From: JAIPGX01 sp041650475
Lineage (GTDB): Bacteria; Babelota; Babeliae; Babelales; UASB340
Length of the DNA: 59,315 nt
Assembly (NCBI GenBank): GCA_041650475.1
Contig: JBAZLD010000007.1
Span: forward strand, 1-59,315
Direction: 5' to 3'
Shown here: positions 1-8,955 of the stretch, one piece after another
How the letters are laid out: each line of letters starts with the position of its first letter
How positions within the stretch are numbered: the stretch's first letter is position 1
The notes under the pieces: generated by a model
What the model saw: the letters and a program-made list of their open reading frames with translations, nothing else
Database searches by the model: none
What the model was told of the DNA's origin: nothing
Position numbers and translations under genes: made by a program

Positions 1-936
1 CAAAAAAGTCCCTGTATGAACATCGTATGCAATAGCCTCACCTTCTACTACTAAATTATCTACCTTGAATTTTGAAACTTCCTTTTTAAGATCAGGAAAC
101 ATTTGTGACATATCTTGTAAATTTCTTGAAAAAAATCTAATAATATTTTTGCTTCCTGTTTTATCAACATGTACCTGAATTCTAAAGCCATCAAGTTTTG
201 GTTGTACAATACATTTGCCTAATTTTTTTACAATATTTTTTGCACTATCAAGTCTTTCTGCAGCAGCAGGTCTAATAGGAATCCCCGGCACAATACTAAT
301 TTTTCTTATTGCTTGAATTCCATCACTTTTCAATATTTTTATAATCAAACCAATATCAACACAAATATTATAAGCTTCTTCTAAATCTGCCCTTAATGAT
401 TTATCTCCAGTTTGCGACCAAGAGAATGCATCAAGCAATGTCATATCAGAAAAACCTAATCTTAATTTACCCAAAATTATTCGAACAAAATATTTTGCAG
501 ATACAGGGTCCAAATTTTTTAACAAATTTAAAAGATATTTTTCTTTTTCTTCTTGAGAACCTGTTCCAGAGATTTCTAAAAATTCCTGCAAGCTTTTAGC
601 TACTTGAAGTAAAGTCAAACTTTCTTCTTTTTCTTTTTCCCAAGTGTATTCTTCTAAAATTAAACCAAAATCTCCAATTTTTTTTTCTTTTGCAATTATA
701 GTTGCTTCACTTTTATCTAAAAATTTAGCAAGCACTTTTATCATGCTTTTAGATGCAAAATTAAATTGTGTACCAATATAAGGAGGATTCAGTTCACCTA
801 AAGATATATATGATATTATTGCAGCCTCGCTTGGTGTAGATTCTTTAAAAAGGTCGGCAAGAAGTTCAGTCATTTTTAATCTAGAAGATTCTTTTTCTAT
901 CTCGTTGAATTTTAAGGCTACATCTATAAATTTCAT
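1..936 (-). CDS. lig: ATP-dependent DNA ligase, 3' end cut by window edge
   Basis: I translated this frame from the ATG at 936 down to the window edge; 312 codons are present and there is no stop. Motif I of the nucleotidyltransferase fold, QPKLDGFR, is visible with the AMP-accepting lysine at about residue 247. A motif III-like stretch, EGEAIAYD, lies near residue 302. About 240 residues of helical DNA-binding domain precede the catalytic lysine, the layout of archaeal and eukaryotic DNA ligase I enzymes rather than of NAD-dependent bacterial LigA. The enzyme would seal nicks using ATP. The remaining adenylation motifs and the OB domain lie outside the window. Whether the genome also has LigA cannot be seen here. 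Confidence 0.9.
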   Translation of the reverse strand, partial: MKFIDVALKFNEIEKESSRLKMTELLADLFKESTPSEAAIISYISLGELNPPYIGTQFNFASKSMIKVLAKFLDKSEATIIAKEKKIGDFGLILEEYTWEKEKEESLTLLQVAKSLQEFLEISGTGSQEEKEKYLLNLLKNLDPVSAKYFVRIILGKLRLGFSDMTLLDAFSWSQTGDKSLRADLEEAYNICVDIGLIIKILKSDGIQAIRKISIVPGIPIRPAAAERLDSAKNIVKKLGKCIVQPKLDGFRIQVHVDKTGSKNIIRFFSRNLQDMSQMFPDLKKEVSKFKVDNLVVEGEAIAYDVHTGTFL

Positions 937-1020
937 AATTAATTACCTATTTAAAATTTAATTATTTATTCAACAAATTAATTTTATTCAAATTAAACTT
1001 ATTCAGTAATATAGCAAAAT

Positions 1021-1062
1021 AAAAAAGAGAGTTTCAATTTGGTATTCGAAACTCTCTTTTTT
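1021..1062 (-). terminator. Rho-independent terminator
   Basis: Perfect 15-bp arms, AAAAAAGAGAGTTTC and its complement, enclose a 12-nt loop. On the minus strand the stem is followed by a T tract. It lies just downstream of the stop of the minus-strand gene that ends at 1087. Confidence 0.85.
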
Positions 1063-1086
1063 TATTAAAAAATTTTAGAAAATAAA

Positions 1087-1767
1087 TTATGACATTAATT
1101 TATATATAACTCCATTAGCAATAACAGATCCAAAAACAATTACTGTTGAATTTTTAATAAAATTCCAAATAGATTTTTGGCGTTCATTAAATAAATCTTT
1201 AACTGTTTCAAAAAATTCTGCTGAAACAAAGATCACAGTTGCAGCTTTAATTCCCATTAGTGCATGTCTTAGATATTCAGGATGTCTAACAATGTTATAA
1301 TAAGCAGCTATGTTACCTCCAGAATATACAAGACAAATGATCCCTACAGCTCTTTTTAAAAAAAGTAATTTTTTAAAAAAATTTTTACTTTTTTCCCATG
1401 TTTTTTGCCAAAAAGACGTTGATTTATTTTTTATTTCAACTTTAAGAACCCCATCATTAGGCATTGTTCTATTTATTGTTTGTAATAAAGAATTAAATTG
1501 TTCGGACGTCATAGTAATAAATTGCATATTTTTAGCTGCATCAGTTTCAGCTGAGATTCTAGATGTATCTCTTGAACTTCTCCCTTCTCCATCAGTACTC
1601 CTTCTTTCTGTATTTTCTTCTAATCCCGCTCCATCACTGTCATTTCCACTTACTTCAGTTTGTAATCCATTTTCTTCACGAGAGCCACCTGGAACTGAAA
1701 ATAATCCAGAATAACTTAGACCAAAACTAAAAATGATAGCTAACAAAACTTTATTTATAGTTGACAT
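1087..1767 (-). CDS. Exported or membrane protein of unknown function
   Basis: A 226-residue protein I do not recognise. The start is set at the second in-frame ATG (1767): the upstream ATG at 1779 overlaps GGAGG, which is well placed as the ribosome binding site for the later one. Residues 1-25 form a signal peptide or membrane anchor. A low-complexity acidic and serine-rich stretch follows (about 30-70), then a short helical part. Three hydrophobic segments lie near 138-157, 171-186 and 206-223. The order signal, polar linker and C-terminal membrane segments recurs in other unknown proteins of this window. It has its own terminator downstream. No function can be assigned. Confidence 0.8.
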   Translation of the reverse strand: MSTINKVLLAIIFSFGLSYSGLFSVPGGSREENGLQTEVSGNDSDGAGLEENTERRSTDGEGRSSRDTSRISAETDAAKNMQFITMTSEQFNSLLQTINRTMPNDGVLKVEIKNKSTSFWQKTWEKSKNFFKKLLFLKRAVGIICLVYSGGNIAAYYNIVRHPEYLRHALMGIKAATVIFVSAEFFETVKDLFNERQKSIWNFIKNSTVIVFGSVIANGVIYKLMS

Positions 1768-1901
1768 TGAAACCTCCATATAAAAAATTATTAATATATA
1801 AAATATTAGAGATATTTAAATAAATATTTCTAATATAATTTAATTATTTCATAAAAAAATATGTTTGTAAAACGCTAAAAATTAGCAAAAAACGTTATTT
1901 T

Positions 1902-2963
1902 TTAAAACTTTACGCCCCATTTTTTTAATAATCTGATCATTTTTTCATTATTTTTACGCAAAGCGTTAGATTTTGGACTATTTGCAAAAACATTATAAAT
2001 ATCTATTTTTGCTCCCTTTTTTAATAATTTTTCCGTTAAATCTACAGCATTTTTTACTATTGCCCATAATAACGCAGTATCTTCAACTTCATTTTTAATG
2101 TTGATACAAGCAGCATCACAAAAATCAAGTAAAAAATTAGCTAAAGATATTTTATTTTTTGAAATAGCCCGTATTAACGGTGTATACCCAGCTAAATCCT
2201 GTATCGCTGTATTAGCGCCATTTTGAACCAAAAAAGAGGCTATATTAAATTTTCCCTTAGCTGCCGCCCAATGCAATGCTGTTTCTCCCTCATTATCCAC
2301 CGTATTAATATCAACACCATGAAGCAAAAGCATCTTTAATAAATTCAAATTCCCTTCTTTTGCTGAACGGATAAAAATTTCATTTAATTCAACTAATGTC
2401 GATTTCGGCATAACTATATCATCTCTATCATGCAATATACGTTCGTTTATTAACTGACAAAAAAAGCATTTAGAATTTGTTTTATCACAACAAAATTTCT
2501 TTCTTTGAGTTCTAACTTCTGGATGGAATTTCAAAAGATTATATGCAGAATTTAAAATTTGATAAAAATCTACTAATCCTTTCTCTGGATTAACTTGCCT
2601 ATCTAAAGAAATTATATGTTTTATAACTTTATCTGATAAATTTCTATGCCAATCTTCATTACCAAGCAGTAAAACTTGAGCTAATGCGCATAGCTTATCC
2701 AATAATTCTCTTTCACTAAAGCTTTGTTGATACGCATTTATTATTTCAGCATCCCAAATATCTATCGGTAAATCTTTTAAACATTCATAACCTATAGTTC
2801 CGCCTTTTTTTAGGTGAAGACTATTTAAAAGGCTACTAATTGTTCTTGCCCAAAATCCTCTTCCACCTGAAGAATCATCCGCTGACAAATTAGCAAAATT
2901 AAGATTAGAGAATATAAACACAAAGAATAAAATGCTTAATATTTTTTTTCTAAAATTTCTCAT
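1902..2963 (-). CDS. Exported ankyrin-repeat protein
   Basis: A 353-residue protein. A TTG at 2972 extends the frame, but the ATG at 2963 has AAGGG about 10 nt upstream and is preferred. Residues 1-28 form a signal peptide. A central region without recognisable fold holds a cysteine-rich patch (CCDKTNSKCFFC, near residue 160). From about residue 200 there are at least three to four ankyrin repeats, for example GETALHWAAAKGKFNIASFL and GYTPLIRAISKNKISLANFL. Ankyrin arrays bind proteins. With a signal peptide in a host-associated bacterium, a role outside the cytosol or in the host is plausible but unproven. Unlike the repeats of the large gene at 42597, these units are diverged from one another. 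Confidence 0.88.
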   Translation of the reverse strand: MRNFRKKILSILFFVFIFSNLNFANLSADDSSGGRGFWARTISSLLNSLHLKKGGTIGYECLKDLPIDIWDAEIINAYQQSFSERELLDKLCALAQVLLLGNEDWHRNLSDKVIKHIISLDRQVNPEKGLVDFYQILNSAYNLLKFHPEVRTQRKKFCCDKTNSKCFFCQLINERILHDRDDIVMPKSTLVELNEIFIRSAKEGNLNLLKMLLLHGVDINTVDNEGETALHWAAAKGKFNIASFLVQNGANTAIQDLAGYTPLIRAISKNKISLANFLLDFCDAACINIKNEVEDTALLWAIVKNAVDLTEKLLKKGAKIDIYNVFANSPKSNALRKNNEKMIRLLKKWGVKF

Positions 2964-3041
2964 GATAAACAAACCCTTAATTAAAAAAATCTATGAATTT
3001 TGTAAAAAATATAATAAAAAAAGGCTTGTGTAAAATAAAAA

Positions 3042-3085
3042 ATAAAAATTCCCTGAAATTTATTACACTTTCAGGGAATTTTTAT
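3042..3085 (-). terminator. Rho-independent terminator
   Basis: 17-bp arms (ATAAAAATTCCCTGAAA and its complement) enclose a 10-nt loop, with a T-rich tail on the minus strand. It sits 20 nt beyond the stop of the gene at 3105-4460. Confidence 0.85.
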
Positions 3086-3104
3086 TCTAAAATTTTAGAA
3101 ATTA

Positions 3105-4460
3105 TCAGAAACCTAATTTATGCTTTATCCATTCAAAAGATTGCGATAAAATTTTATTTATTGTTCCCATAGTAGAATTTTCATAAATTTTGTCTTTTTC
3201 TAGATCTGACCTTTTTAATAAATAATCAATTAATAAATCACCTAAATTTTTAAATGGAGCAATAAAAGCTTGCCATGCACCCGTATCTGGATTTTTAAAA
3301 TAAATAACATTTGCAACGCCAGCAACTGTCAATAAAGCAAATGTCGTACCTGCAACATTTCCTACCCATTTAATTGCTGATTTCGCAGGAATTTTAGCAA
3401 TATTAAGTGCGCACTTACCCAACCCTACTGGAATTTGTTTTACAAAACCTTTAAAGCCTCTGTTACCATGTTCTTTTAAATCTAAATATTCATCTATTAA
3501 AGATTTAAGTTTTGTAAATTGATCTTTTTTAACAGGTAATTTATCTAAGTTATCATGCAAAACTCTTAATCTTAATACACTACTATTTAATTCTTTTAAA
3601 AGATTTAAAACTTCTTTTTCAAAACCTGTCCAATAGCCTTTGAACAATTTATCTACACTTTTATACATATCCAAAAATTCTTGAATCCTCGATGCATTAT
3701 CACCTAAATCAACAAGTTGACTAGCAATCACCGCTTGATCAATATGCTGATTAATATCTTGTAACAAATCTCTTATTAATTTTTTACTAATATCCAAATC
3801 ACTACTATTATTAACTTGTGTAATTTTTTGTTGTATCTCAGTAAACACAGTCGGTTGTTGCCCGGTAGAGTTTTGTGTATTTTTTTGTAAATTTTGTAAA
3901 TCTGGTCCTATTTTACGTTTGAACCAAGAAAATTTTTCTTTCATTCTAGAAAACAACGATTTACTTATTTCTTTAAATAAATTTGTTAAAAACTCTGATC
4001 CAATATTTTTAAAATTAGACTTTAAATTATTTTTTGATCGTTCAAAAATATCCTTTAAGTTAATGGCATGTTTTTGAACAAAACTAATAAAAAATTTATA
4101 AGTACTTTCTTTCAAAATTTCCGCATTTTCTGTAATTTTAGTTACACTGGATTTCAGATTTTTAAAACACTTTATTTGATGCATATAAAAATAAAAGTTG
4201 TTATAAAAAAGTTCTTTTAGATTGTCTTCTTTTGAATTTAAAAATTGAGAAATTTTCTCTTTCTCTTTATCTGAATCTGAATTTAAATATTCCGCATTTT
4301 TTAAAAAATCTAAAACTTTAGAACTAAAACTTATAGATTGTTCTTTTAAAGCTTTTTCTTGATATTCATTAAACCATGAATTTGCTGCAAAAAGATTTGT
4401 ACAAAAATTTATTAAAATAATAAAAATAATTGCTATAAAAAATTTATTAAAAACTTTCAT
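3105..4460 (-). CDS. Exported helical protein with one C-terminal membrane segment
   Basis: A 451-residue protein I do not recognise. GGAGG precedes the ATG at a good distance, so the start is secure. Residues 1-25 form a signal peptide ending near FAANSW. The body is lysine-rich and helical, probably partly coiled coil. A glycine- and alanine-rich hydrophobic segment lies near 363-387, and a tail of about 60 residues follows. The plan (signal, long helical domain, late hydrophobic segment, short tail) resembles the proteins at 6613-7818 and 13473-15341. It is a single-gene unit with its own terminator. No catalytic motif is seen. Confidence 0.85.
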   Translation of the reverse strand: MKVFNKFFIAIIFIILINFCTNLFAANSWFNEYQEKALKEQSISFSSKVLDFLKNAEYLNSDSDKEKEKISQFLNSKEDNLKELFYNNFYFYMHQIKCFKNLKSSVTKITENAEILKESTYKFFISFVQKHAINLKDIFERSKNNLKSNFKNIGSEFLTNLFKEISKSLFSRMKEKFSWFKRKIGPDLQNLQKNTQNSTGQQPTVFTEIQQKITQVNNSSDLDISKKLIRDLLQDINQHIDQAVIASQLVDLGDNASRIQEFLDMYKSVDKLFKGYWTGFEKEVLNLLKELNSSVLRLRVLHDNLDKLPVKKDQFTKLKSLIDEYLDLKEHGNRGFKGFVKQIPVGLGKCALNIAKIPAKSAIKWVGNVAGTTFALLTVAGVANVIYFKNPDTGAWQAFIAPFKNLGDLLIDYLLKRSDLEKDKIYENSTMGTINKILSQSFEWIKHKLGF

Positions 4461-4591
4461 CGAAAACCTCCATTTAACTATTTATCCATTTAAATATATT
4501 TTATTATATTTTTATTAGTTTAATGTTACTAAAAATATTTACATGAGTAAAAAGCCTCTAAATTGATTACAAATAGAAATCTTTTAATAAA

Positions 4592-4620
4592 AAAAGCGCA
4601 GTAAAAATTACTGCGCTTTT
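4592..4620 (-). terminator. Rho-independent terminator after tRNA-Met
   Basis: 13-bp arms (AAAAGCGCAGTAA and its complement) with a 3-nt loop, followed on the minus strand by a run of seven T. It ends the secD/tRNA transcript just past the tRNA CCA end. Confidence 0.88.
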
Positions 4621-4624
4621 AACT

Positions 4625-4701
4625 TGGTAGCGGCGCAGGGACTTGAACCCCGGACCTATGGATTATGATTCCATCGCTCTAACCAGCTGAGCTACGCCGC
4701 C
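4625..4701 (-). tRNA. tRNA-Met (anticodon CAT), CCA encoded
   Basis: The minus strand folds as a complete cloverleaf: acceptor GGCGGCG with CGCCGCT, D arm GCTC...GAGC, anticodon stem ATGGA/TCCAT around loop ATCATAA (anticodon CAT), and T arm with TTCAAGT. CCA is encoded at 4625-4627. The first base pair is G-U, not the C-A mismatch of an initiator, so this is an elongator. A tRNA-Ile(CAT) read through lysidine cannot be fully excluded by eye. It starts 9 nt after the secD stop and is probably co-transcribed with it. Confidence 0.93.
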
Positions 4702-4710
4702 AAAATTGTA

Positions 4711-6354
4711 TTAAAATTTAAGTTCTTTTATTTTAGTATTATCCAAAATAAAATCAAAAATAGATCTTAAGAAAAATACTCCAAATGCTACTGCCGCTAT
4801 AATACCAATCATTAAAACAATGGCAAAGCCTCTAATTACAGGTCCACCAAACTTAAATAAAATAAAACCGGTTAAAAAAGTTGTAATATTAGAATCTAAA
4901 ATTACAACCATTGCACCTTTAAATCCGTCATTTACAGCTTTTCTAAATGTAGCCCCTAAAGCTAACTCTTCTTTAATTCTTTCATAAATTAATATTGCTC
5001 CATCTATTGCCATACCAATAGTTAAAACCATGGAAGCAATACCTGCTAAATTTAAAGAAGATTCAAAATAAGATAAAAAGAGCAAAATCAAAAACATATT
5101 ATAAATCAAAACAAAAAAGGCAAGAAGCCCTGTTATTTTATAATAAAAAACGCTAAAAATAAACAATAATAAAAGTGCAATTACACAAGATAGTATCCCT
5201 TTATTAATAGCATCTTGACCAAGGGAGGCTCCAACTCTGGTTTCTTGTTCTAAGGTGATTGGTGCAGATAAAGCGCCTGATCTTAAAACCAATGCTAAAT
5301 CTTTAGCCTCTTCAGGTGATGCTATTCCCGTAATAGAACCAGTTGAACCAATTGCAGATTGAATATTAGGAGCAGAATAAACGACATCATCAATTATAAT
5401 GGCAAGTCTTCTACCAATATTATTGCCTGTTAATTCTTTAAAATCTCTTGCTCCAGAGCTATCCAACTGAAAATTAACTTGCACTCTATTAAATTCACCA
5501 AATCCAACTTTTGCATCTACAATATGATCTCCACCCATATCAGGATATGCTGAAACAAGGTACCATTCTCCTGCATCTTCATCTATATTTTTTGTTTTTC
5601 TTCCTGAAACTATTTTTTTATCACTTGGAAGATCATAATCAAAATCTGCTAACAAGCTTTCCTTTGATGAGGCGGTTTTTTCTACTAAATTAAAATCTAA
5701 GTGAGCTGTTTTTGTAATAACGTCTTTAACTCGCTCAGGATCTGCTACCCCTGGCATTTGAACAACAATTTGTTTATCACCATGTTGCTGAACAGAGATA
5801 CCTTCAACGCCAAAACCACTAAGTCTGTTACTTAAAATACTTACAGCTTGATCAACAGAATTTATCTTAATTCTTTGTTCTTCTGAAGGACTTAAAGTTA
5901 CTGTTACAAAATTATCTTTTAAAGCAAACTTTAAATTTTGAACTTCTTTGCGAATTACATTATAACAAGCCTTTGCTGATTCTTCATCATTAAAATGCAA
6001 ATTTAAAACTTTATTTTTTATATCCTTTTTTGTAGGTAAAACAGCTAAAGAGCTTTTTTTGAATACCTGATCTAAAGATTTACTTTCTGCCAACAATTTA
6101 TTTTCAATTGCTTTATCAATATCAACTCCTAGAACAAGATAAGTTCCACCCTGAAGATCTATTCCCAACTTAAGTCTAGGCATTCTAATTGATTCCCATA
6201 CTTTTTGAAAAAAGGAAAGTTTTACACCCTTTTCTTGCTCTATTTTTGCAACTCTTTTTAAATCAATAGAAAAGAGAAAATAAAGCCCAATAATCAAAAA
6301 AGCTATAAAAAACATAAATTTTGAAAGAAAAATTTTTGCAATCTTATTGTTCAT
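4711..6354 (-). CDS. secD: Protein translocase subunit SecD
   Basis: A 547-residue inner-membrane protein that helps pull proteins through SecYEG using the proton gradient. The N-terminal membrane segment (about 10-30) is followed by the SecD signature LGIDLQGGTYL (63-73). A large periplasmic domain with conserved stretches such as LSNRLSGFGVEG and VQMPGVADPERV comes next. Five hydrophobic segments lie between about 380 and 540, including the RND-type region with AIDGAILIYERIKEE. The length fits a SecD alone, not a SecDF fusion; the genes on both sides are tRNAs and no secF is in the window. The start has a good AGGAG. An efficient export machinery matches the many signal-peptide proteins around it. 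Confidence 0.96.
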   Translation of the reverse strand: MNNKIAKIFLSKFMFFIAFLIIGLYFLFSIDLKRVAKIEQEKGVKLSFFQKVWESIRMPRLKLGIDLQGGTYLVLGVDIDKAIENKLLAESKSLDQVFKKSSLAVLPTKKDIKNKVLNLHFNDEESAKACYNVIRKEVQNLKFALKDNFVTVTLSPSEEQRIKINSVDQAVSILSNRLSGFGVEGISVQQHGDKQIVVQMPGVADPERVKDVITKTAHLDFNLVEKTASSKESLLADFDYDLPSDKKIVSGRKTKNIDEDAGEWYLVSAYPDMGGDHIVDAKVGFGEFNRVQVNFQLDSSGARDFKELTGNNIGRRLAIIIDDVVYSAPNIQSAIGSTGSITGIASPEEAKDLALVLRSGALSAPITLEQETRVGASLGQDAINKGILSCVIALLLLFIFSVFYYKITGLLAFFVLIYNMFLILLFLSYFESSLNLAGIASMVLTIGMAIDGAILIYERIKEELALGATFRKAVNDGFKGAMVVILDSNITTFLTGFILFKFGGPVIRGFAIVLMIGIIAAVAFGVFFLRSIFDFILDNTKIKELKF

Positions 6355-6407
6355 AAAACTCTCCTGTAAAAAGTTAATAAATTTATCATAACTATCAGTC
6401 CAAAAAA

Positions 6408-6494
6408 TGGTGCCGAGGAGGAGACTCGAACCCCTATGGGATTTCTCCCGCTGCCCCCTTAAAGCAGTGCGTCTACCAATTTCGCCACCTCGGC
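6408..6494 (-). tRNA. tRNA-Leu with anticodon AAG, CCA encoded
   Basis: The minus strand gives a class II tRNA: acceptor GCCGAGG/CCTCGGC, D loop with TTGGTAGACGC, a long variable arm (CGGGAGAAATCCCAT), T arm GGGGTTCGAGTCTCC and encoded CCA (6408-6410). The anticodon stem is CTGCT/GGCAG with a 7-nt loop TTAAGGG, which places AAG at positions 34-36. Bacterial tRNAs reading CUU/CUC normally carry GAG; A34 is rare in bacteria outside tRNA-Arg(ACG). The rest of the molecule looks intact. It lies about 50 nt upstream of secD in the same orientation. Confidence 0.92.
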
Positions 6495-6612
6495 ATTAAG
6501 ATTTCACAACAAAACACTTTAACAATGAAGACATGCAAAATTTATCAAATTCTACAAATCTTGGCAAACTTTTTAGATACAAAATTTACATAAAAAAATT
6601 TATTAGCACAGC

Positions 6613-7818
6613 TTATTTTGTTTGGGTTTTACTGTCAGGTACCATCATCGCAGCAGGCTGAACAGATTGTATTTTATTTTCAGTATTTTCTTTTTTTGTT
6701 TTTTCTGTTTCAATTTTCTCTTTGCTTTGCGTAGATTCTATCATACCTATCTTATTTTTAACTGCATGAACAAAATTGCCCGTAGCCCCTATAAACCATT
6801 TACCCATTTTTTTAATAAATAATGTTGCAGATGCGACAGCTCCAACACTGAAATTATAAAGAGAGCTACTTCCTTCTTCTTTAACTTGTTTTACTTTTTC
6901 AACTTTTGTATCTTTTGCTTTTGGTTGTATTATTTCTGCTGGCATAACTGGAACAGGTAGTCCCAATTCTTTACCTTTTTCTTCTACTTTTTTTAAATTT
7001 TGTTCTGTTTCTTGCATTGTTTTTTGAATATTACTAATAGCAGATTCCATTTTTGAATTTAAATTTGAATTTATTTCTGTCTTTATTTTTTCGATTTTAC
7101 TTAATTTATCTTTTATATCTTTAATATTTTGATCTGCTGCAGATTGATTATCAGAAATCAAAATTTGCATATTTAATTTTTTAGCACCTAAAAAATTGTC
7201 CATTGCTTCATTCATATTATCGTCAAATTTTTTCAAATAATCTAAAAATTCTGTTTTTGATTTATCTATTGATCCAGCTTTTTCTTTAATATTGTTCAAT
7301 TCTTTTTTATAACTTTCAAAACCTTTCTCTTTCTCTTTTTCTTCCACTTTTTGCAACTGCTTACCAACAAAAATATTGGCTTGTAGCAAAAGAGTATCTA
7401 ATTTTCCGTCAATTTCCCTAAATTTATTATAAAAACCATCTCTCTTATTGTTTATCTGATCAAAATCTTTACTTACATTATCCAAACTTTTTTTTGCATC
7501 TTCTCTTTCTTTTTTTGTTTGTTCAGATAAAACAAATCCAGTTGATTCTTTTTCAGCATTCTTTATCCCTGTAGTTTGCCAATCTAATGGTTTTTGCACA
7601 GCTGGCCCGACCGCCATAGCTTTAGCGGCGGCTGTAGCAGGTGTAGATGTTGGGGTTGGTTGTGCAACAACAGGAGCAGGTGCTGCTGGTTGTGTTTGAG
7701 GCTGGCTTGGTGATGTAGGCATACCACCGGCTGGTGCTGGAGGCAAAGGCATACTCAACAAACTTATAAAACCTAAAATAATTTGAAAACAAATAAATAA
7801 TATAAAATTCTTCTTCAT
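6613..7818 (-). CDS. Exported Pro/Ala-rich coiled-coil protein
   Basis: A 401-residue protein of unknown function. I prefer the ATG at 7818 (MKKNF) over the one at 7830 because a typical lysine-led signal peptide then begins at residue 1; the ribosome site is weak for both. After the signal peptide comes a low-complexity Pro/Ala/Thr/Gln linker (about 25-75). A long charged coiled-coil region (about 95-290) follows, then a hydrophobic or amphipathic stretch near 319-347 and a lysine-rich tail. The linker is G+C-richer than the rest. It is next to a second exported coiled-coil protein (7899-8933) with the same overall plan, which suggests an ancient duplication or shared role. Confidence 0.82.
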   Translation of the reverse strand: MKKNFILFICFQIILGFISLLSMPLPPAPAGGMPTSPSQPQTQPAAPAPVVAQPTPTSTPATAAAKAMAVGPAVQKPLDWQTTGIKNAEKESTGFVLSEQTKKEREDAKKSLDNVSKDFDQINNKRDGFYNKFREIDGKLDTLLLQANIFVGKQLQKVEEKEKEKGFESYKKELNNIKEKAGSIDKSKTEFLDYLKKFDDNMNEAMDNFLGAKKLNMQILISDNQSAADQNIKDIKDKLSKIEKIKTEINSNLNSKMESAISNIQKTMQETEQNLKKVEEKGKELGLPVPVMPAEIIQPKAKDTKVEKVKQVKEEGSSSLYNFSVGAVASATLFIKKMGKWFIGATGNFVHAVKNKIGMIESTQSKEKIETEKTKKENTENKIQSVQPAAMMVPDSKTQTK

Positions 7819-7898
7819 ACACTCAACCATTCATAAATTTTATTATAAGTTATAAAAAATATTTAAACATAATATTAATATGCTATTAAAAACACAAA

Positions 7899-8933
7899 TT
7901 ATTTTATATAGCCAAATAATTTTTTAAAAAATAAAATAATTTTTGCAATAATATCAATAAAAAAATTATAAATTTTTTCAGGCCAACCAACAGGAATTTT
8001 TTTCTCTTCTTTTGTTTTTTCCTGTTCTTTTATTTTTTGTTCTGATGCCTCTTTTTCTTTTTTGCTCTTTTCTAGCTCTTCTAATTTAATTTTTTCTACT
8101 CTTTCTACCCTGTTCCTAATAATCAAACCTTTTTCTTCCAAAGAAGTAATAGAAGATTTAATTTCGGCTATTTTATTTCTAGTAGTTTGTAGCACAGATT
8201 CAAAATTACTTAATAACGGTCCCTTTATATAATCTTGAATTGCTTTAATTGTAGGTAAAATTGTTCCCTTTAAATCAAAAAATATAGTTCGAGCTTTTTT
8301 GTCATCAATAACAAACCATATATCTTCACTTTTTTTACTAGCAATTTCCGCTTGTTCTATAATTTTTTTTATTTGTTCGTCTAATTTTTTAAGACGTTCA
8401 TTTATAGATTTATCCAGTTCTTGAATAGATTTCATGTCAAGGGACAACTGGTCAATATCCCTCTCTTGAGCCTTTATCTCTTCTTCCATAATATCCAATT
8501 TAATCTCTTGATCGCTAGAAATTCCACCTTTATCTTCAGCCTTCAATCTTTCTTTTTCTTTTTTTCTTTTTTTATCAACAAATCTATGAAGACCTTCAAA
8601 AATTTCATCTACTTTTCCATGTAACAAGCCTTCTTCTTTATAAAACTGATCTAATTCACTAGAAATTTGTGAATATTTTTCTTCATAAATTTTTTTATTA
8701 TTTTGTGCATCTTCAACTGATGTTTGTATTTTATCATTTAAAGCTAAAGCTTCTTTTAACCATGTTCTCTTTTTTACCCAATTACCTTGTTGTCCAATCT
8801 GGCTCACTGGAAGTTGCACATTATCTGCTCCAGCCGGTCTTTCTGTTCTTGAAACCTCTGGCATTTGGCATTTAACACTAAAAAAAAATCCACCTAAAAA
8901 AAACACCTCCCAAAAAAAAGGTTTTTTTATCAT
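7899..8933 (-). CDS. Exported coiled-coil protein
   Basis: A 344-residue protein. The frame can be extended to a TTG at 8939, but AGGA sits 7 nt before the ATG at 8933, which is chosen. The N-terminus is a hydrophobic signal (about 5-23) ending near VKCQMPEV. That cysteine could be a lipoprotein site, although the residues before it (SVK) are not a standard lipobox. The body is almost entirely charged heptad-like helix (about 45-310), for example DEQIKKIIEQAEIASKK. A C-terminal hydrophobic or amphipathic helix lies near 322-344. It pairs with the neighbour at 6613-7818. No enzyme motif is seen. Confidence 0.82.
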   Translation of the reverse strand: MIKKPFFWEVFFLGGFFFSVKCQMPEVSRTERPAGADNVQLPVSQIGQQGNWVKKRTWLKEALALNDKIQTSVEDAQNNKKIYEEKYSQISSELDQFYKEEGLLHGKVDEIFEGLHRFVDKKRKKEKERLKAEDKGGISSDQEIKLDIMEEEIKAQERDIDQLSLDMKSIQELDKSINERLKKLDEQIKKIIEQAEIASKKSEDIWFVIDDKKARTIFFDLKGTILPTIKAIQDYIKGPLLSNFESVLQTTRNKIAEIKSSITSLEEKGLIIRNRVERVEKIKLEELEKSKKEKEASEQKIKEQEKTKEEKKIPVGWPEKIYNFFIDIIAKIILFFKKLFGYIK

Positions 8934-8955
8934 TTGCAAATCCTAAATCAAAAAA

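Noticed and set aside
1310..1714. A 134-codon open frame opposite the exported protein at 1087-1767
   Set aside because: No ribosome site and no protein-like features, while the minus-strand gene has GGAGG, a signal peptide and a terminator.
1874..1886. Possible terminator (GCTAA/TTAGC) after the ankyrin gene at 1902
   Set aside because: The stem is only 5 bp of mostly A-T pairs and lacks a clean T tract.
6408..6494. tRNA-Leu with the usual anticodon GAG
   Set aside because: The loop between the paired stems is TTAAGGG; with T33 fixed, positions 34-36 can only be AAG.
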